A stretch of DNA of 27,945 nt from DATARH01 sp038228485 (GCA_038228485.1 JBBRPG010000031.1:1-27945); one strand, 5' to 3'; numbered from the stretch's first letter, positions 14,488 to 22,596 are shown. The notes: a model not told the origin generated them from the letters alone. Numbers and translations: made by a program.

Positions 14488-15014
14488 AACCGTCTCCTCC
14501 CGCGATCTCCCGCCATTGTGACGGCATCACGGCGCGATGTGAAATGCCGAGCGCGCATGTGGCGCCATACGCGCGGGCGATTACGCCCATTCGCCGCTCC
14601 GCCGTGCGCGCTTTTAACAGGAGGTCAACCTGTTGTCCTCCACTTGTCCTCCTCCTGTCATCGACCGTTCCGCCTGCTGTTCGCTCTGGTGCCTGTATCC
14701 CTGTTATTTGCCGTTTTTTAACAGGGATAACAGGCCTCCCCGGTTTTTCGACGATCGGACGCTGGGCGCGATGCGTAATCACAATTGCGGCAATTTTAGC
14801 GGCGATGCCGTTTCATTGGGTTAGACCGGCCGTATAGCGGCCTCAACAAGTACTGCTGTGCGCGCGGAAAGCGGACCTACGCGGAGCCTCTCGGTGTGGC
14901 AACTCAGCGCCGATAGCGGCCATCCGTTAGGCGCACTATTTCCCCGCTGGATCCACAGCAAGCGCCCGGCGATCCACACCGCAACTACCGTACCGGCACG
15001 CGCGATTTGCGCTG
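14488..15014. other. 527-base non-coding stretch with AACAGG palindromes
   Basis: No supported gene is seen. The stretch contains the inverted repeats at 14616-14634 and 14692-14734. Frames across it are Arg/Ser-rich, lack ribosome sites and look spurious. Confidence 0.6.
14616..14734. repeat. Pair of AACAGG-type inverted repeats
   Basis: AACAGG (14616-14621) pairs with CCTGTT (14629-14634). Further on, TATCCCTGTTA (14696-14706) pairs exactly with TAACAGGGATA (14719-14729) across 12 bases, with CCTG/CAGG extending the stem after a bulge. Both share the AACAGG word, suggesting a decayed repeat family or a terminator region for the GH13 gene upstream. Confidence 0.55.
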
Positions 15015-16688
15015 TTAATAAGTTTCAATGTCGCTTCGCTTTAGCAAGTGGTCCAGGCCACCGACACGGTACCAGCGATACCCGTAAGCCTCCATCAGCA
15101 AGCGATGATTTCCTTCTGCGTCGGCTTGGCTATGATCTTCAGACAACAAGTTCACTAACAGCTGGCCAGCGTCCCCGACAACCTCGGCGGACATGGAAAT
15201 CTCCCGTGGTCTTGAAGCGAAATTATGCACGAACAGCACGGAATTGTTTCGCCAGTCATACCTTATCGCCATGACCGACTGATCCCCGGTTTCGATTATT
15301 ACAAAGTCGCCCCACCCGATCTCTGGAATCTCCTTTCGCATCTTGATTATGCGTGCGGTCCAATTCAGCAATGAGTTGGGATCGCGGTGCTGCTGGGCCG
15401 CATTGACATGCTCATAGCCGAACGGCCCACCGCTTATGATGGGCAGAATGGGTTTCTCACTTTTGGTGAACCCGGCATTGGGTTCGGTTGACCACTGCAT
15501 CGTGGTACGGACGGATTTGCGTTCCGGCAGAAGGAGGTCATCTCCCATCCCCAGCTCGTCTCCGTAGTGCACGACCGGTGTGCCGGGGAGCGTGAACATC
15601 AGGCTATAGGCAAGCTCGATCCGCCGGCGATCGCTTTCCAGCATGGGAGCCAGGCGGCGCCTGATCCCTCTATTGTAGAGCTGCATCCGGCGTTCCGGAC
15701 CAAACGCTTCGAAAACTACCTGGCGTTGTTCTTTGGTCAATCGCCCCAGGTCGAGCTCGTCATGATTCCGCAGGAAAATGCCCCATTGTGCGGTAGCGGG
15801 ACGTGGCTTGCTCGCTTTGAGCGCCGCCACGAGCGGTCCCTTGTTGCTCGCGGCGAGCGCGTAAAACAGGTTTTGATTGACTTGGAAGTTGAACATCATG
15901 TGCATTCGATCGCCCGCTCGGCCGAAATATTCCATATCGGTTTCCGGTAGAACGTTTGCTTTGGCCAGGACGATTGCGTCACCCTGCCGCCACTGCAGGA
16001 ATTCGCGCAAAAAGCGCAACATGTCATACTGCTCGACGGGCTTTTTGGCGCCAGGCCCCTTGGTTGAGATTACGAAGGGCACGGCGTCCATTCGAAACCC
16101 CGATACGCCTAGCTGAATCCAAAAACCCATGATCTTCAGGATTTCCGCCTGAACGTGTGGGTTCGACGTATTGAGATCGGGTTGAAAATCGTAGAAGCGG
16201 TGAAAATACCACTCGCGCGCGATCCGATCGTAGCTCCATGTCGACTTCTGGAAACCTGGGAACACCATTCTCTCGGCTGAATCGCGAGGCTTTTTCTTCG
16301 ACCAAACGTACCAGTCGCGATATTTGGATGCGGAGTCGCGTCGTGCCTCCTTGAACCAAGGGTGCTCGTCCGAGGTATGGTTCACCACGAGATCGACAAT
16401 AATGCGGATTCCACGCTGCTTGGCGGCGTGCGCGAATTCAACGAAGTCGCCGAGTGTGCCGTATCGGGAGTCGACGTTGTAATAGTCCGACACATCATAG
16501 CCGTCGTCGCGACAGGGAGAGGATTGGAAAGGCATGAGCCAGATCGTCGTCACACCCAGCCCATAAAGATAGTCGAGCCGGCGCATGAGGCCTTGAAAAT
16601 CCCCGACCCCATCCCCGTCCGCATCCATGTAAGTGGCCACGGAAAGGCAATAAATAACGGCATTCTTGTACCAAAGGTCGTTGATCAT
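15015..16688 (-). CDS. Trehalose synthase-like GH13 alpha-glucosidase family protein with altered catalytic acid
   Basis: The 557-residue protein is collinear with trehalose synthases (TreS, maltose glucosyltransferase): NAVIYCLSVATYMDADGDGVGDFQGL, region I DLVVNH (99-104), region II GFRMDAVPF with nucleophile Asp201, region IV FLRNHDE with His309-Asp310, and a C-terminal beta-domain. Region III should read AEAN with the general acid/base Glu; here it is LAKANVLP with Lys243 (codon 15960-15962, AAA; GAA would differ by one base). All other catalytic residues are kept, so the enzyme may be inactive, a binding protein or altered in mechanism. The gene appears less GC-biased than its neighbours. 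The ribosome site is weak. A palindrome at 16712-16736 may control it. It lacks the maltokinase fusion of some TreS. Confidence 0.85.
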   Translation of the reverse strand: MINDLWYKNAVIYCLSVATYMDADGDGVGDFQGLMRRLDYLYGLGVTTIWLMPFQSSPCRDDGYDVSDYYNVDSRYGTLGDFVEFAHAAKQRGIRIIVDLVVNHTSDEHPWFKEARRDSASKYRDWYVWSKKKPRDSAERMVFPGFQKSTWSYDRIAREWYFHRFYDFQPDLNTSNPHVQAEILKIMGFWIQLGVSGFRMDAVPFVISTKGPGAKKPVEQYDMLRFLREFLQWRQGDAIVLAKANVLPETDMEYFGRAGDRMHMMFNFQVNQNLFYALAASNKGPLVAALKASKPRPATAQWGIFLRNHDELDLGRLTKEQRQVVFEAFGPERRMQLYNRGIRRRLAPMLESDRRRIELAYSLMFTLPGTPVVHYGDELGMGDDLLLPERKSVRTTMQWSTEPNAGFTKSEKPILPIISGGPFGYEHVNAAQQHRDPNSLLNWTARIIKMRKEIPEIGWGDFVIIETGDQSVMAIRYDWRNNSVLFVHNFASRPREISMSAEVVGDAGQLLVNLLSEDHSQADAEGNHRLLMEAYGYRWYRVGGLDHLLKRSDIETY

Positions 16689-16711
16689 GCCCCACCGACA
16701 TTGCGTGATGG

Positions 16712-16736
16712 CTTGCTATATTGACTAAATAGCAAG
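16712..16736 (-). promoter_or_regulatory. Operator-like palindrome upstream of the GH13 gene
   Basis: CTTGCTAT (16712-16719) and ATAGCAAG (16729-16736) are perfect eight-base arms around a nine-base AT-rich spacer, 24-48 bases before the ATG at 16688. Its size and place fit a dimeric repressor site overlapping the promoter; no regulator gene is nearby. Confidence 0.5.
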
Positions 16737-16917
16737 ACGTGGCAGTTCGCCGTATTTCCAAGTAATACTTAGATCCACGTTAGTATCAGACCCGCTGCTT
16801 GGACAACGGCTTTGTCCACCGACCGCGGGCTGATTTAACCGTTACATAAACCGCCTAGCAATCGCAGCGTTCCGCGTGCCAGAAGGGCGACTCCAGCCGA
16901 CAGTGCGAGTGAAGTGC

Positions 16918-16962
16918 GCCCAAAGCGGTAACCGTCCACTCGCCGAAAGCTTTGGGCGAGTG
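16918..16962. repeat. Overlapping inverted repeats in intergenic DNA
   Basis: GCCCAAAGC (16918-16926) pairs with GCTTTGGGC (16949-16957), and CACTCGCC (16937-16944) pairs with GGCGAGTG (16955-16962). The two stems are mutually exclusive because they share 16955-16957. Similar AAAGCGG/ACCG-rich intergenic sequences are common in alphaproteobacteria, so decayed dispersed repeat DNA is likely. Confidence 0.45.
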
Positions 16963-17103
16963 CCGCGCAATGACTTAAATGGGGCAAACCCTGCGCCTGA
17001 CGGAGTCGGTAATGACCGTTTCGGACTAGAAGCTGACAGCCGAGCACGGCCGGCTCGCCATCGTGGAGCACCGCGCGGGCCTGCGGTCTGCGATGCCTTG
17101 GGA

Positions 17104-18300
17104 TTACGGGGCTTTTCCTAAGTGTTCGAACCCCTGCGCCAGGTCGGCCATCAAGTCCGTTGGGTCTTCGAGGCCGATATGGATGCGCACGCCGGGGCCT
17201 TCGGCGGCCCATTTGGTCGCGCTGCGGGTGCGCTCGGGGTACATCGGCTGGATCAGGCTCTCGAACCCGCCCCAGCTCGCGCCGATGCCGAACAAATCGA
17301 GCGCGTCGATCATCGCGTAGACCGCCTCTTTCGATGCCGGCTTCAGCACCACCCCGAACAGCCCGCTGGCGCCGAGGAAATCGCGTTTCCAGATCGCATG
17401 GCCGGGGTCTTCGGGTAGCGCCGGGTAGAGCACCCGCGACACCTCGGGCCGGGTCTGCAGCCATTTGGCGACTTCCAGCGCGTTGCGCTGATGCCGCTCC
17501 AGCCGCGCGCTCAGGGTGCGCATGCCGCGCAGCGCAAAGAACACGTCGTCCGGGGCGGCGCTGTGGCCGATCTGGCCCATCGCCGTGCGCACCGGCAGGA
17601 AGGTTTCCTCGTTGGTGATGACCGCGCCGAGCATCGCGTCGGAATGGCCGCAGATGTATTTGGTGGCGGCGTGGATCGACACGTCGACCCCGTGCTCGAA
17701 GCTGCGGAACAGGTAGGGGGTGCCCCAGGTATTGTCCATCAGCACCTTGGCGCCGTGGCGGTGCGCGACCGTAGCGATCGCCGGGATGTCCTGGATCTCG
17801 AAGGTCAAGGAGCCCGGCGACTCGCAATAGACCACCTTGGTGTTGGGCCGGATCAGCGCGGCGATGCCTTCGCCGATCAGCGGGTCGTAATAGGTCGTCT
17901 CGACCCCGCATTTCCTGAGAATGCCCTCGCAGAAATTGCGCGCCGGCCCATAGGCGCTGTCGACCATCAGGCAATGGTCGCCGGCGCCGAGCAGCGCCTG
18001 CAGCGGGGCCGTCACCGCCGCCAGCCCCGACGACATCAGCATCCCGCGATAGCCGCCCTCGATCTTGGCCAGCAATTCTTCGAGCGGAAAGGTGCCGGGG
18101 GTGCCGTGCAGCCCGTAACGCACGCCGGTGAACGGCGGCGCCGCGCGCTTCGCCTCCCATTCGGCCATGTTCTTCGAGAGGATGGTCGAGGCGTGATAGA
18201 CCGGCGGATTGACCGCGCCGAAATTGGCCTCGGGGTTGCGGCCGACATGGGTCAGCAGCGTGTCCTTGCGGTAGTGGCGCGGCCGATTGTCGTTTTTCAT
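17104..18300 (-). CDS. Cys/Met metabolism PLP-dependent enzyme, cystathionine beta-lyase type
   Basis: The 398-residue cytosolic enzyme belongs to the Cys/Met PLP family. The PLP lysine is Lys214 in SIHAATKYICGHSDAMLG, with Asp189 (VLMDNTWGTPY) expected to bind the PLP nitrogen, and SSGLAAV (90-96) as phosphate-cup region. FTGVRYGLHGTPGTFPLEE near residues 57-75 fits the proteobacterial MetC-like branch. It would cleave the C-S bond of cystathionine or another cysteine S-conjugate, giving thiol, pyruvate and ammonia. It is divergent from a cupin-RidA-CoA-transferase set. Because RidA clears the 2-aminoacrylate that such lyases release, the neighbourhood makes chemical sense. MetC and cysteine-S-conjugate beta-lyase cannot be told apart here. 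Confidence 0.9.
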   Translation of the reverse strand: MKNDNRPRHYRKDTLLTHVGRNPEANFGAVNPPVYHASTILSKNMAEWEAKRAAPPFTGVRYGLHGTPGTFPLEELLAKIEGGYRGMLMSSGLAAVTAPLQALLGAGDHCLMVDSAYGPARNFCEGILRKCGVETTYYDPLIGEGIAALIRPNTKVVYCESPGSLTFEIQDIPAIATVAHRHGAKVLMDNTWGTPYLFRSFEHGVDVSIHAATKYICGHSDAMLGAVITNEETFLPVRTAMGQIGHSAAPDDVFFALRGMRTLSARLERHQRNALEVAKWLQTRPEVSRVLYPALPEDPGHAIWKRDFLGASGLFGVVLKPASKEAVYAMIDALDLFGIGASWGGFESLIQPMYPERTRSATKWAAEGPGVRIHIGLEDPTDLMADLAQGFEHLGKAP

Positions 18301-18414
18301 CGAAGCTGATCCTCCAATGGCGGCTTATTCGCGGCTTGCATTCGCGGCTGGGCCGACTTTACATCGCTTTTCCGGTTCCCACGCAATGCCGAGGAGCCAG
18401 AGGAGGCTGACCCC

Positions 18415-18798
18415 ATGCCCGATCCCTTGACCGTCATCCGCGAAGAGGAACGCCCGGTGGTGCCGTTCCCGGGCGGCGCGACCTACCGCACCCTGATCGG
18501 CGACGACAATGGCGCCGACATCCCGATCCGCACCGGCATCCAGACCTCGCAGCCGGGCTATGCGACGCGGGTGCATTCGCACCCCTATGTCGAGGTGCTG
18601 ACCGTGCTCGAGGGCCGGGGCGAAGCCTGGCTCGACGGCGAGCCCGGCACGACAGTGATGGCGCCGGGGGTGACGATCTCCATCCCGGCCGGCCGGGTGC
18701 ACGGCTTCCGCGTCGTCGGCGACCAGCCGCTGGTGACTTACGGAATCCACACCTTCGGCCAGCGCATCGTCCGCAACAAAGACGAAGCCGCAAGCTGA
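18415..18798 (+). CDS. Single-domain cupin protein
   Basis: The 127-residue protein is one cupin barrel. Motif 1 is visible as VHSHPYVEVLTVLEGRGEAW with metal-ligand candidates His54, His56 and Glu60; motif 2 is VTISIPAGRVHGFRVVG with a further His. This supports a bound divalent metal. Small cupins may be isomerases, dioxygenases or ligand-binding regulators; there is no way to choose here. AGGAGG lies before ATG 18415. The gene is divergent from the C-S lyase gene (114-base gap) and 29 bases before a RidA gene, so it probably belongs to the same catabolic set. Confidence 0.85.
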   Translation: MPDPLTVIREEERPVVPFPGGATYRTLIGDDNGADIPIRTGIQTSQPGYATRVHSHPYVEVLTVLEGRGEAWLDGEPGTTVMAPGVTISIPAGRVHGFRVVGDQPLVTYGIHTFGQRIVRNKDEAAS

Positions 18799-18827
18799 TT
18801 CTCAACACCCAACCCAAGGAGGAACCC

Positions 18828-19190
18828 ATGGCCGTCCGCCGCATCGACATCACCCAAGGACCCGGCCCGCGCATGAGCCGCGCTGTGATCCACGATAACC
18901 GTGTCTTTCTCGCCGGCCTCACCGCCGCCGACACCAGCCAGGACGTGCAGGGCCAGACCCGGCAGATACTGGAGAAGATCGACCACTACCTGAAAGAGGC
19001 CGGCACCAGCAAATCCAGCCTGCTGACCGCCAATCTGTGGATCAAGGACATGGCCCTGTTCTCGCAGATGAACGCGGTGTGGAACGACTGGGTCGACCCG
19101 AACAACCCGCCGTGCCGCGCCTGCGTGCGCGCCGACCTCGCCCGGCCGGAGGTGCTGGTCGAGATCATGGTGACCGCCGCCAAGGACTAA
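18828..19190 (+). CDS. RidA family (YjgF/YER057c/UK114) imine deaminase-like protein
   Basis: The 120-residue protein is a full-length RidA-fold subunit, active as a trimer. The substrate-binding arginine is Arg97 in CRACVRADL and the matching glutamate is Glu112, spaced 15 residues apart as Arg105 and Glu120 in RidA. Family members hydrolyse reactive enamine/imine intermediates such as 2-aminoacrylate, and other subgroups act in catabolic pathways. AAGGAGGA sits just before ATG 18828. It follows a cupin gene and precedes a CoA-transferase gene, opposite a PLP C-S lyase gene that could produce its substrate. Diverged from housekeeping RidA (no GPY.q...g motif), so a pathway-specific role is plausible. 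Confidence 0.88.
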   Translation: MAVRRIDITQGPGPRMSRAVIHDNRVFLAGLTAADTSQDVQGQTRQILEKIDHYLKEAGTSKSSLLTANLWIKDMALFSQMNAVWNDWVDPNNPPCRACVRADLARPEVLVEIMVTAAKD

Positions 19191-19193
19191 ATT

Positions 19194-19220
19194 GTCATTG
19201 CGAGGAGCGCTCGCAATGAC
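19194..19220. repeat. REP-like palindrome, minimal copy
   Basis: GTCATTGCGAG (19194-19204) and CTCGCAATGAC (19210-19220) are perfect arms around the five-base loop GAGCG, three bases after the RidA stop. The ends are identical to the long copy at 3671-3794, with the interior missing, so it looks like a collapsed copy. It may act as an attenuating hairpin between RidA and the CoA-transferase gene. Confidence 0.75.
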
Positions 19221-19234
19221 GCTGGGAGTTGTTG

Positions 19235-20470
19235 GTGACTGACGCAAATCAAGAGATGTGGGCCGGCCCGCTGGAGGGCATCCGCGTCATCGATCTGACG
19301 CGGGTGCTGGCCGGCCCGTTCGCGACCCAGAGCCTCGGCGACCTCGGCGCCGAGGTGCTGAAGATCGAGCCGCCCGGCAACGGCGACGAGACCAGGCATT
19401 TCCCGCCTTTCGTCGGCGGCGAGAGCCATTATTTCCTCGGCATCAACCGCAACAAGAAAAGCCTCGTCGTCGACCTGCAGCAGGAGGCGGGCAAGGAAAT
19501 CCTCCGCCGCCTCGTCGCGACCGCCGACATCCTGGTGGAGAACTACCGGCCGGGGGTGATGGATCGGCTGGGCCTCGGCTATGCCGCGCTGGCCGAGATC
19601 AACCGGCGCCTCATCTACTGCGCGATCAGCGGCTTCGGCCTCTCGGGGCCGATGCGCGATAAGCCGTCCTTCGACATCGTGACCCAAGCGCTGTCGGGCG
19701 CGCTCAGCATCAATGGCGAGCGCGGCCACATGCCGGTGAAGCTCGGCATCCCGTTGGGCGACATGGTCGGCGGCGTGTTCGGGCCGATGGCGGTGCTGGC
19801 CGCGCTGCACGAGCGCACCCGCACCGGCAAGGGCCGGCTGGTCGATATCAGCCTTTATGACGGGCTGATCGGCATGCTCGGCTATTTCGCGCAGCTCGCC
19901 TTCGTCACCGGCGAAGACCCGGCGCCGATGGGGTCGAGCCACCCCAACATCGTGCCCTATGGCAGCTTTCCGGCGTCGGACGGGTCGATCATCATCGCGG
20001 TCTTGTCCGAGAGTTTTTGGGGCAAGCTCTGCGAGGCGCTGGAGCGCCCCGACCTCGCCGCCGATCCGCGCTTTGCCAGCCCGACCTTGCGCCGCGACCG
20101 CCGCGACGAAGTCGATGGCCTCATCGCCGACGTGACCCGCACCCGTACCGTCGCCGAGTGGCAGGAACGGCTGACCAAGGCCGACGTGCCGCATGCGCCG
20201 GTGCTGGGGCTGAATGCGGCGCTCTCCCATCCGCAGGCGCTGGCGCGCGAGATGGTCGTCACCGCCGAGCACGCAGCGATCGGCCCGATAAAGGTGATCG
20301 GCCGTCCGGTCAAGTTTCCCGGCGCCAAGCAGCCGCCGGTAACCGCGCCGCCGACCATCGGCCAGCATACCGCGGAAGTATTGCGCGCTCAGCTCGGCTA
20401 CAGCGACGGCGAGATCGAGGCGCTCAAGAGCGCCGGCGTCATCGACCGGGTTACGAAACCACACTCCTGA
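19235..20470 (+). CDS. Class III CoA-transferase (CaiB/BaiF family)
   Basis: The 411-residue enzyme has the family's DLTRVLAGPFATQSLGDLGAEV opening (split here: LAGPF and LGDLGAEVLKIE), NRNKKSLVVDL, and ENYRPGVMDRLGLGY. The catalytic aspartate is Asp176 in GIPLGDMVGG, matching Asp169 of formyl-CoA transferase. It moves CoA between carboxylates, activating an acid for beta-oxidation or similar steps; the acids are unknown. Start GTG 19235 has GGGAG upstream; TTG 19232, TTG 19229 and an ATG a few codons downstream are alternatives. The leader contains the REP-like hairpin. The 3' end overlaps the convergent transporter gene by 20 bases. It is third in the cupin-RidA-CoA-transferase set. Confidence 0.92.
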   Translation: MTDANQEMWAGPLEGIRVIDLTRVLAGPFATQSLGDLGAEVLKIEPPGNGDETRHFPPFVGGESHYFLGINRNKKSLVVDLQQEAGKEILRRLVATADILVENYRPGVMDRLGLGYAALAEINRRLIYCAISGFGLSGPMRDKPSFDIVTQALSGALSINGERGHMPVKLGIPLGDMVGGVFGPMAVLAALHERTRTGKGRLVDISLYDGLIGMLGYFAQLAFVTGEDPAPMGSSHPNIVPYGSFPASDGSIIIAVLSESFWGKLCEALERPDLAADPRFASPTLRRDRRDEVDGLIADVTRTRTVAEWQERLTKADVPHAPVLGLNAALSHPQALAREMVVTAEHAAIGPIKVIGRPVKFPGAKQPPVTAPPTIGQHTAEVLRAQLGYSDGEIEALKSAGVIDRVTKPHS

Positions 20471-21737
20471 GCCGGCTCCAATTCGCCGCGAGATAGCCGG
20501 CGACCGCCAGCGCGCCCATCGCCGGCGGGACGATGGCGAACGCGTGCGCGGCGTCGGCGAACAGCGAGCACAGGCACGCACCGACAAACCCCATCCCCAT
20601 CTGCAGACTGCCCATCAGCGCCGACGCCGAGCCGGCGTTGCGCGGGAACAGCGTCAGCGCCGCTGTGGTCACCCCTGGCATGATGAAGGCAAAGCCGACC
20701 ATCCACAGGCACATTGGCGCCATGATTTGGGCCACGCCGAGGCCGAGGAAGCTCAGGCTGAGCGCCAGCGCCACCGCGGCCACCAGCACCATCAGCGCCC
20801 CGGCAAGGACCAGCCGCGCCATCGTCGCGACGCGCAACAGCCGGTTGGTGGCAAGAGAGCCGAGAAGGTACGACACCATCAACGACGCCGTGACCACGCC
20901 GAACATCGGGCTCGACAGGCCGATCTTGCCCATCAGGACAAACGGCGCCAGCGTCTGCGAGGCATAAAACCCGCCGACTGCGAGCGAGGTCAGCACCACC
21001 TGACCCAGGAAATCGCGCGACGTTAGCAGGGCCGCATAATTGACCGCGAGCGAGCGCAGCTTGACCGCGCCGGGGTCGCGCCGCGTATTGGTCTCGGGAA
21101 ACCACCAGATGAGCCCGAGCAGCACCGCGCCATAGGCGGCCAGGATCAGGAACAGCACCCGCCAGCTGGTCAGCGTGATCAGCGTGCCGCCGATGATCGG
21201 CGCTGCCGCCGGCGCGATGCTGAGGATAAGGCTCATCAGCGAGATTATCCGCGCCGCGCCGTTGCCGGCAAAGCGGTCGACGACCATGACCCGCGACAGC
21301 GCCACCCCGCCGCACGCCCCGATCCCCTGCACGAAGCGCCCGGCGATCAGCGCCGTCACCGATCCCGCTCCTGCGCTCAGCAGCGAGCCGACGACGTAGA
21401 GGCTGAGGCAGACCAGCAATACCGGGCGCCGGCCGAACCGGTCCGATAAGGGCCCGCAGATCAGCTGTGCGGCGGCGAACCCGAACAGGTAGACGGTGAT
21501 CGTCGCGCGGATCGCGTGCTCGGTCGTGTGCAGCGCGGCGATCAGCAAGGTCATCGCCGGCGCGTATAGGCTCATCGACAACGGCCCGACCGCGATCAGC
21601 AGGGCGCCCACCAAGGTCATCCGCAACGGGGTGAGGGCGGCCGATGCGTCGGCTGCCGCCGGTTGCTGCGCCGCAGCATTCCGCCGCAGCAGACGGCGCA
21701 CCGTCAGTGACGGCGGCTCCCATGTCAGCAGACTCAC
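20451..21737 (-). CDS. Bcr/CflA-type MFS drug exporter
   Basis: The 428-residue protein has about twelve hydrophobic helices starting near residue 40 and the Bcr/CflA drug-resistance pattern: PLSMSLYAPAM in helix 1, the MFS motif A GPLSDRFGRRPVLL after helix 2, and GRFVQGIGACGGVALSRVMV in helix 4. It would export small toxic compounds with proton antiport in the inner membrane. The start is GTG 21735-21737 with GGAGCGGGG upstream; the first 35 residues are a Pro/Arg/Ala-rich cytoplasmic tail longer than usual. ATG at about residue 40 is a possible alternative, but it begins within helix 1. The tail overlaps the convergent CoA-transferase gene, so expression of the two may interfere. Confidence 0.92.
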   Translation of the reverse strand: MSLLTWEPPSLTVRRLLRRNAAAQQPAAADASAALTPLRMTLVGALLIAVGPLSMSLYAPAMTLLIAALHTTEHAIRATITVYLFGFAAAQLICGPLSDRFGRRPVLLVCLSLYVVGSLLSAGAGSVTALIAGRFVQGIGACGGVALSRVMVVDRFAGNGAARIISLMSLILSIAPAAAPIIGGTLITLTSWRVLFLILAAYGAVLLGLIWWFPETNTRRDPGAVKLRSLAVNYAALLTSRDFLGQVVLTSLAVGGFYASQTLAPFVLMGKIGLSSPMFGVVTASLMVSYLLGSLATNRLLRVATMARLVLAGALMVLVAAVALALSLSFLGLGVAQIMAPMCLWMVGFAFIMPGVTTAALTLFPRNAGSASALMGSLQMGMGFVGACLCSLFADAAHAFAIVPPAMGALAVAGYLAANWSRLRSVVS

Positions 21738-21979
21738 TTGCCCCGCTCCATCGCAAGCGCCCGCGAGCGCTCAATCAGACAACGGGTCAAATATAGTATG
21801 CTGACCTTATCAATTCGCTCAGTGATTTTTGCAGTGCACAATTGCACGAAAAACCAATTCGCCCTGCTTGCGCCGTAGGGCGGGTGAAACCCGCCGCAAC
21901 ACGTGCGGCCTTGCACCCGCGGCCCGGCGGCGGGTTGCGCTTTGCTCCACCCGCCCTACGAAATCTGTCCGAGGGCGGG
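21738..21979. other. Gap between exporter and PEBP genes, with repeat
   Basis: No gene is seen. It holds an AT-rich segment, a weak hairpin GTGCA/TGCAC (21834-21847) flanked by T5 and A5 runs that could end transcription, and the palindromic repeat at 21874-21960. Confidence 0.5.
21874..21960. repeat. Dispersed palindromic repeat, GTAGGGCGGGT type
   Basis: CGTAGGGCGGGT (21874-21885) and ACCCGCCCTACG (21949-21960) are exact complements, with inner GAAACCCGC/GCGGGTTGC pairing. It lies 20 bases beyond the PEBP stop. The ends resemble the copy at 13183-13290, so they are variants of one family or two related ones. Confidence 0.7.
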
Positions 21980-22549
21980 TTAGGGGTGCTTGAACCGGGT
22001 GACGAGGCCGGCAGAGCCCTTGACGTGGTCCTTGAGCGCGACCGCGAGCTCCTCGCGGGTCATGCCGGGCTTGAGCTCGGGCGCCTTCGGGTCGACGTCG
22101 GTGGCGACCAAGGTGAAGGTGTAGTGGTGCCAGTCGGTGTTGGGCGGCGTGCCCGGGCCCCAATAGGTATTCTTTTCCATCGTGCTCTTGCCGCCGACGA
22201 ACTTGTCGGATTCCTTGCTCAGCTCGCCCTCGGCAAAGCCGTTGACGCTGGCGAGGATGCCGTAAACCACCATGTGCGACACCCCGGCAGGGGCGCGCCC
22301 TCCGGGGTCGAACAACAGCAGCGCAAAGCTCTTGGTGCCGTCCGGCATGCCGGACCACGCCAGCGGCGGCGACACGTTCTCGCCGACGCAATTCGGGCTT
22401 CGCTGCTTGTCGCTGCAAGCATTTTTCGTCGCCAGCGTGCCGTTGTCCTGAACTGCCGACGAGGTCAGCGTAAGCACATCCGCTTGCGCGGAGCCGAACG
22501 ACAACGCCATCGCGCCTGCTATCAGCAGGCTTCCCAGACCGTACTTCAT
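21980..22549 (-). CDS. Secreted YbhB/YbcL (PEBP, Raf kinase inhibitor-like) family protein
   Basis: The 189-residue protein has a Sec signal peptide (MKYGLGSLLIAGAMALSFGSAQA, cleavage after residue 23, shown here as two hydrophobic blocks after Lys2) and a PEBP fold. Ligand-pocket motifs are LLFDPGGRAPAGVSHMVVYG and WGPGTPPNTDWHHYTFTL, matching the 'DPDaP.g.f.HW' and 'GP.PP.G.HrY' signatures. Two Cys in the mature N-terminal region (NACSDKQRSPNC) may form a disulfide. It acts in the periplasm; the function of bacterial PEBP proteins is poorly known, with small-ligand binding suspected. It lies downstream of nothing on its strand for 47 bases from the LLM gene, so it may share that transcript. 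Confidence 0.88.
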   Translation of the reverse strand: MKYGLGSLLIAGAMALSFGSAQADVLTLTSSAVQDNGTLATKNACSDKQRSPNCVGENVSPPLAWSGMPDGTKSFALLLFDPGGRAPAGVSHMVVYGILASVNGFAEGELSKESDKFVGGKSTMEKNTYWGPGTPPNTDWHHYTFTLVATDVDPKAPELKPGMTREELAVALKDHVKGSAGLVTRFKHP

Positions 22550-22596
22550 TGCGTTTCCTCCCTTGTTTTTGTGACCCCGGGCATCCGCCCGTTCGG

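Larger units (their letters stand above)
16689..17103. other. 415-base non-coding stretch upstream of the GH13 gene
   Basis: No gene is seen. It contains the palindrome at 16712-16736, a small hairpin TGGACAA/TTGTCCA around 16800-16818, and the overlapping inverted repeats at 16918-16962. The segment 16720-16860 is less GC-rich and probably holds the GH13 promoter. Confidence 0.6.

Noticed and set aside
13852..14721. A 289-codon plus-strand frame over the monooxygenase gene
   Set aside because: It is antisense to a well-supported flavin monooxygenase and runs into non-coding repeat DNA.
14858..15274. A 138-codon plus-strand frame overlapping the end of the GH13 gene
   Set aside because: Ser/Arg/Pro-rich, without a ribosome site, and antisense to the GH13 C-terminus.
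19187..20587. A 466-codon minus-strand frame over the CoA-transferase gene
   Set aside because: It lies opposite a complete CaiB/BaiF gene; composition is Arg/Ala/Asp repeats with no family features.
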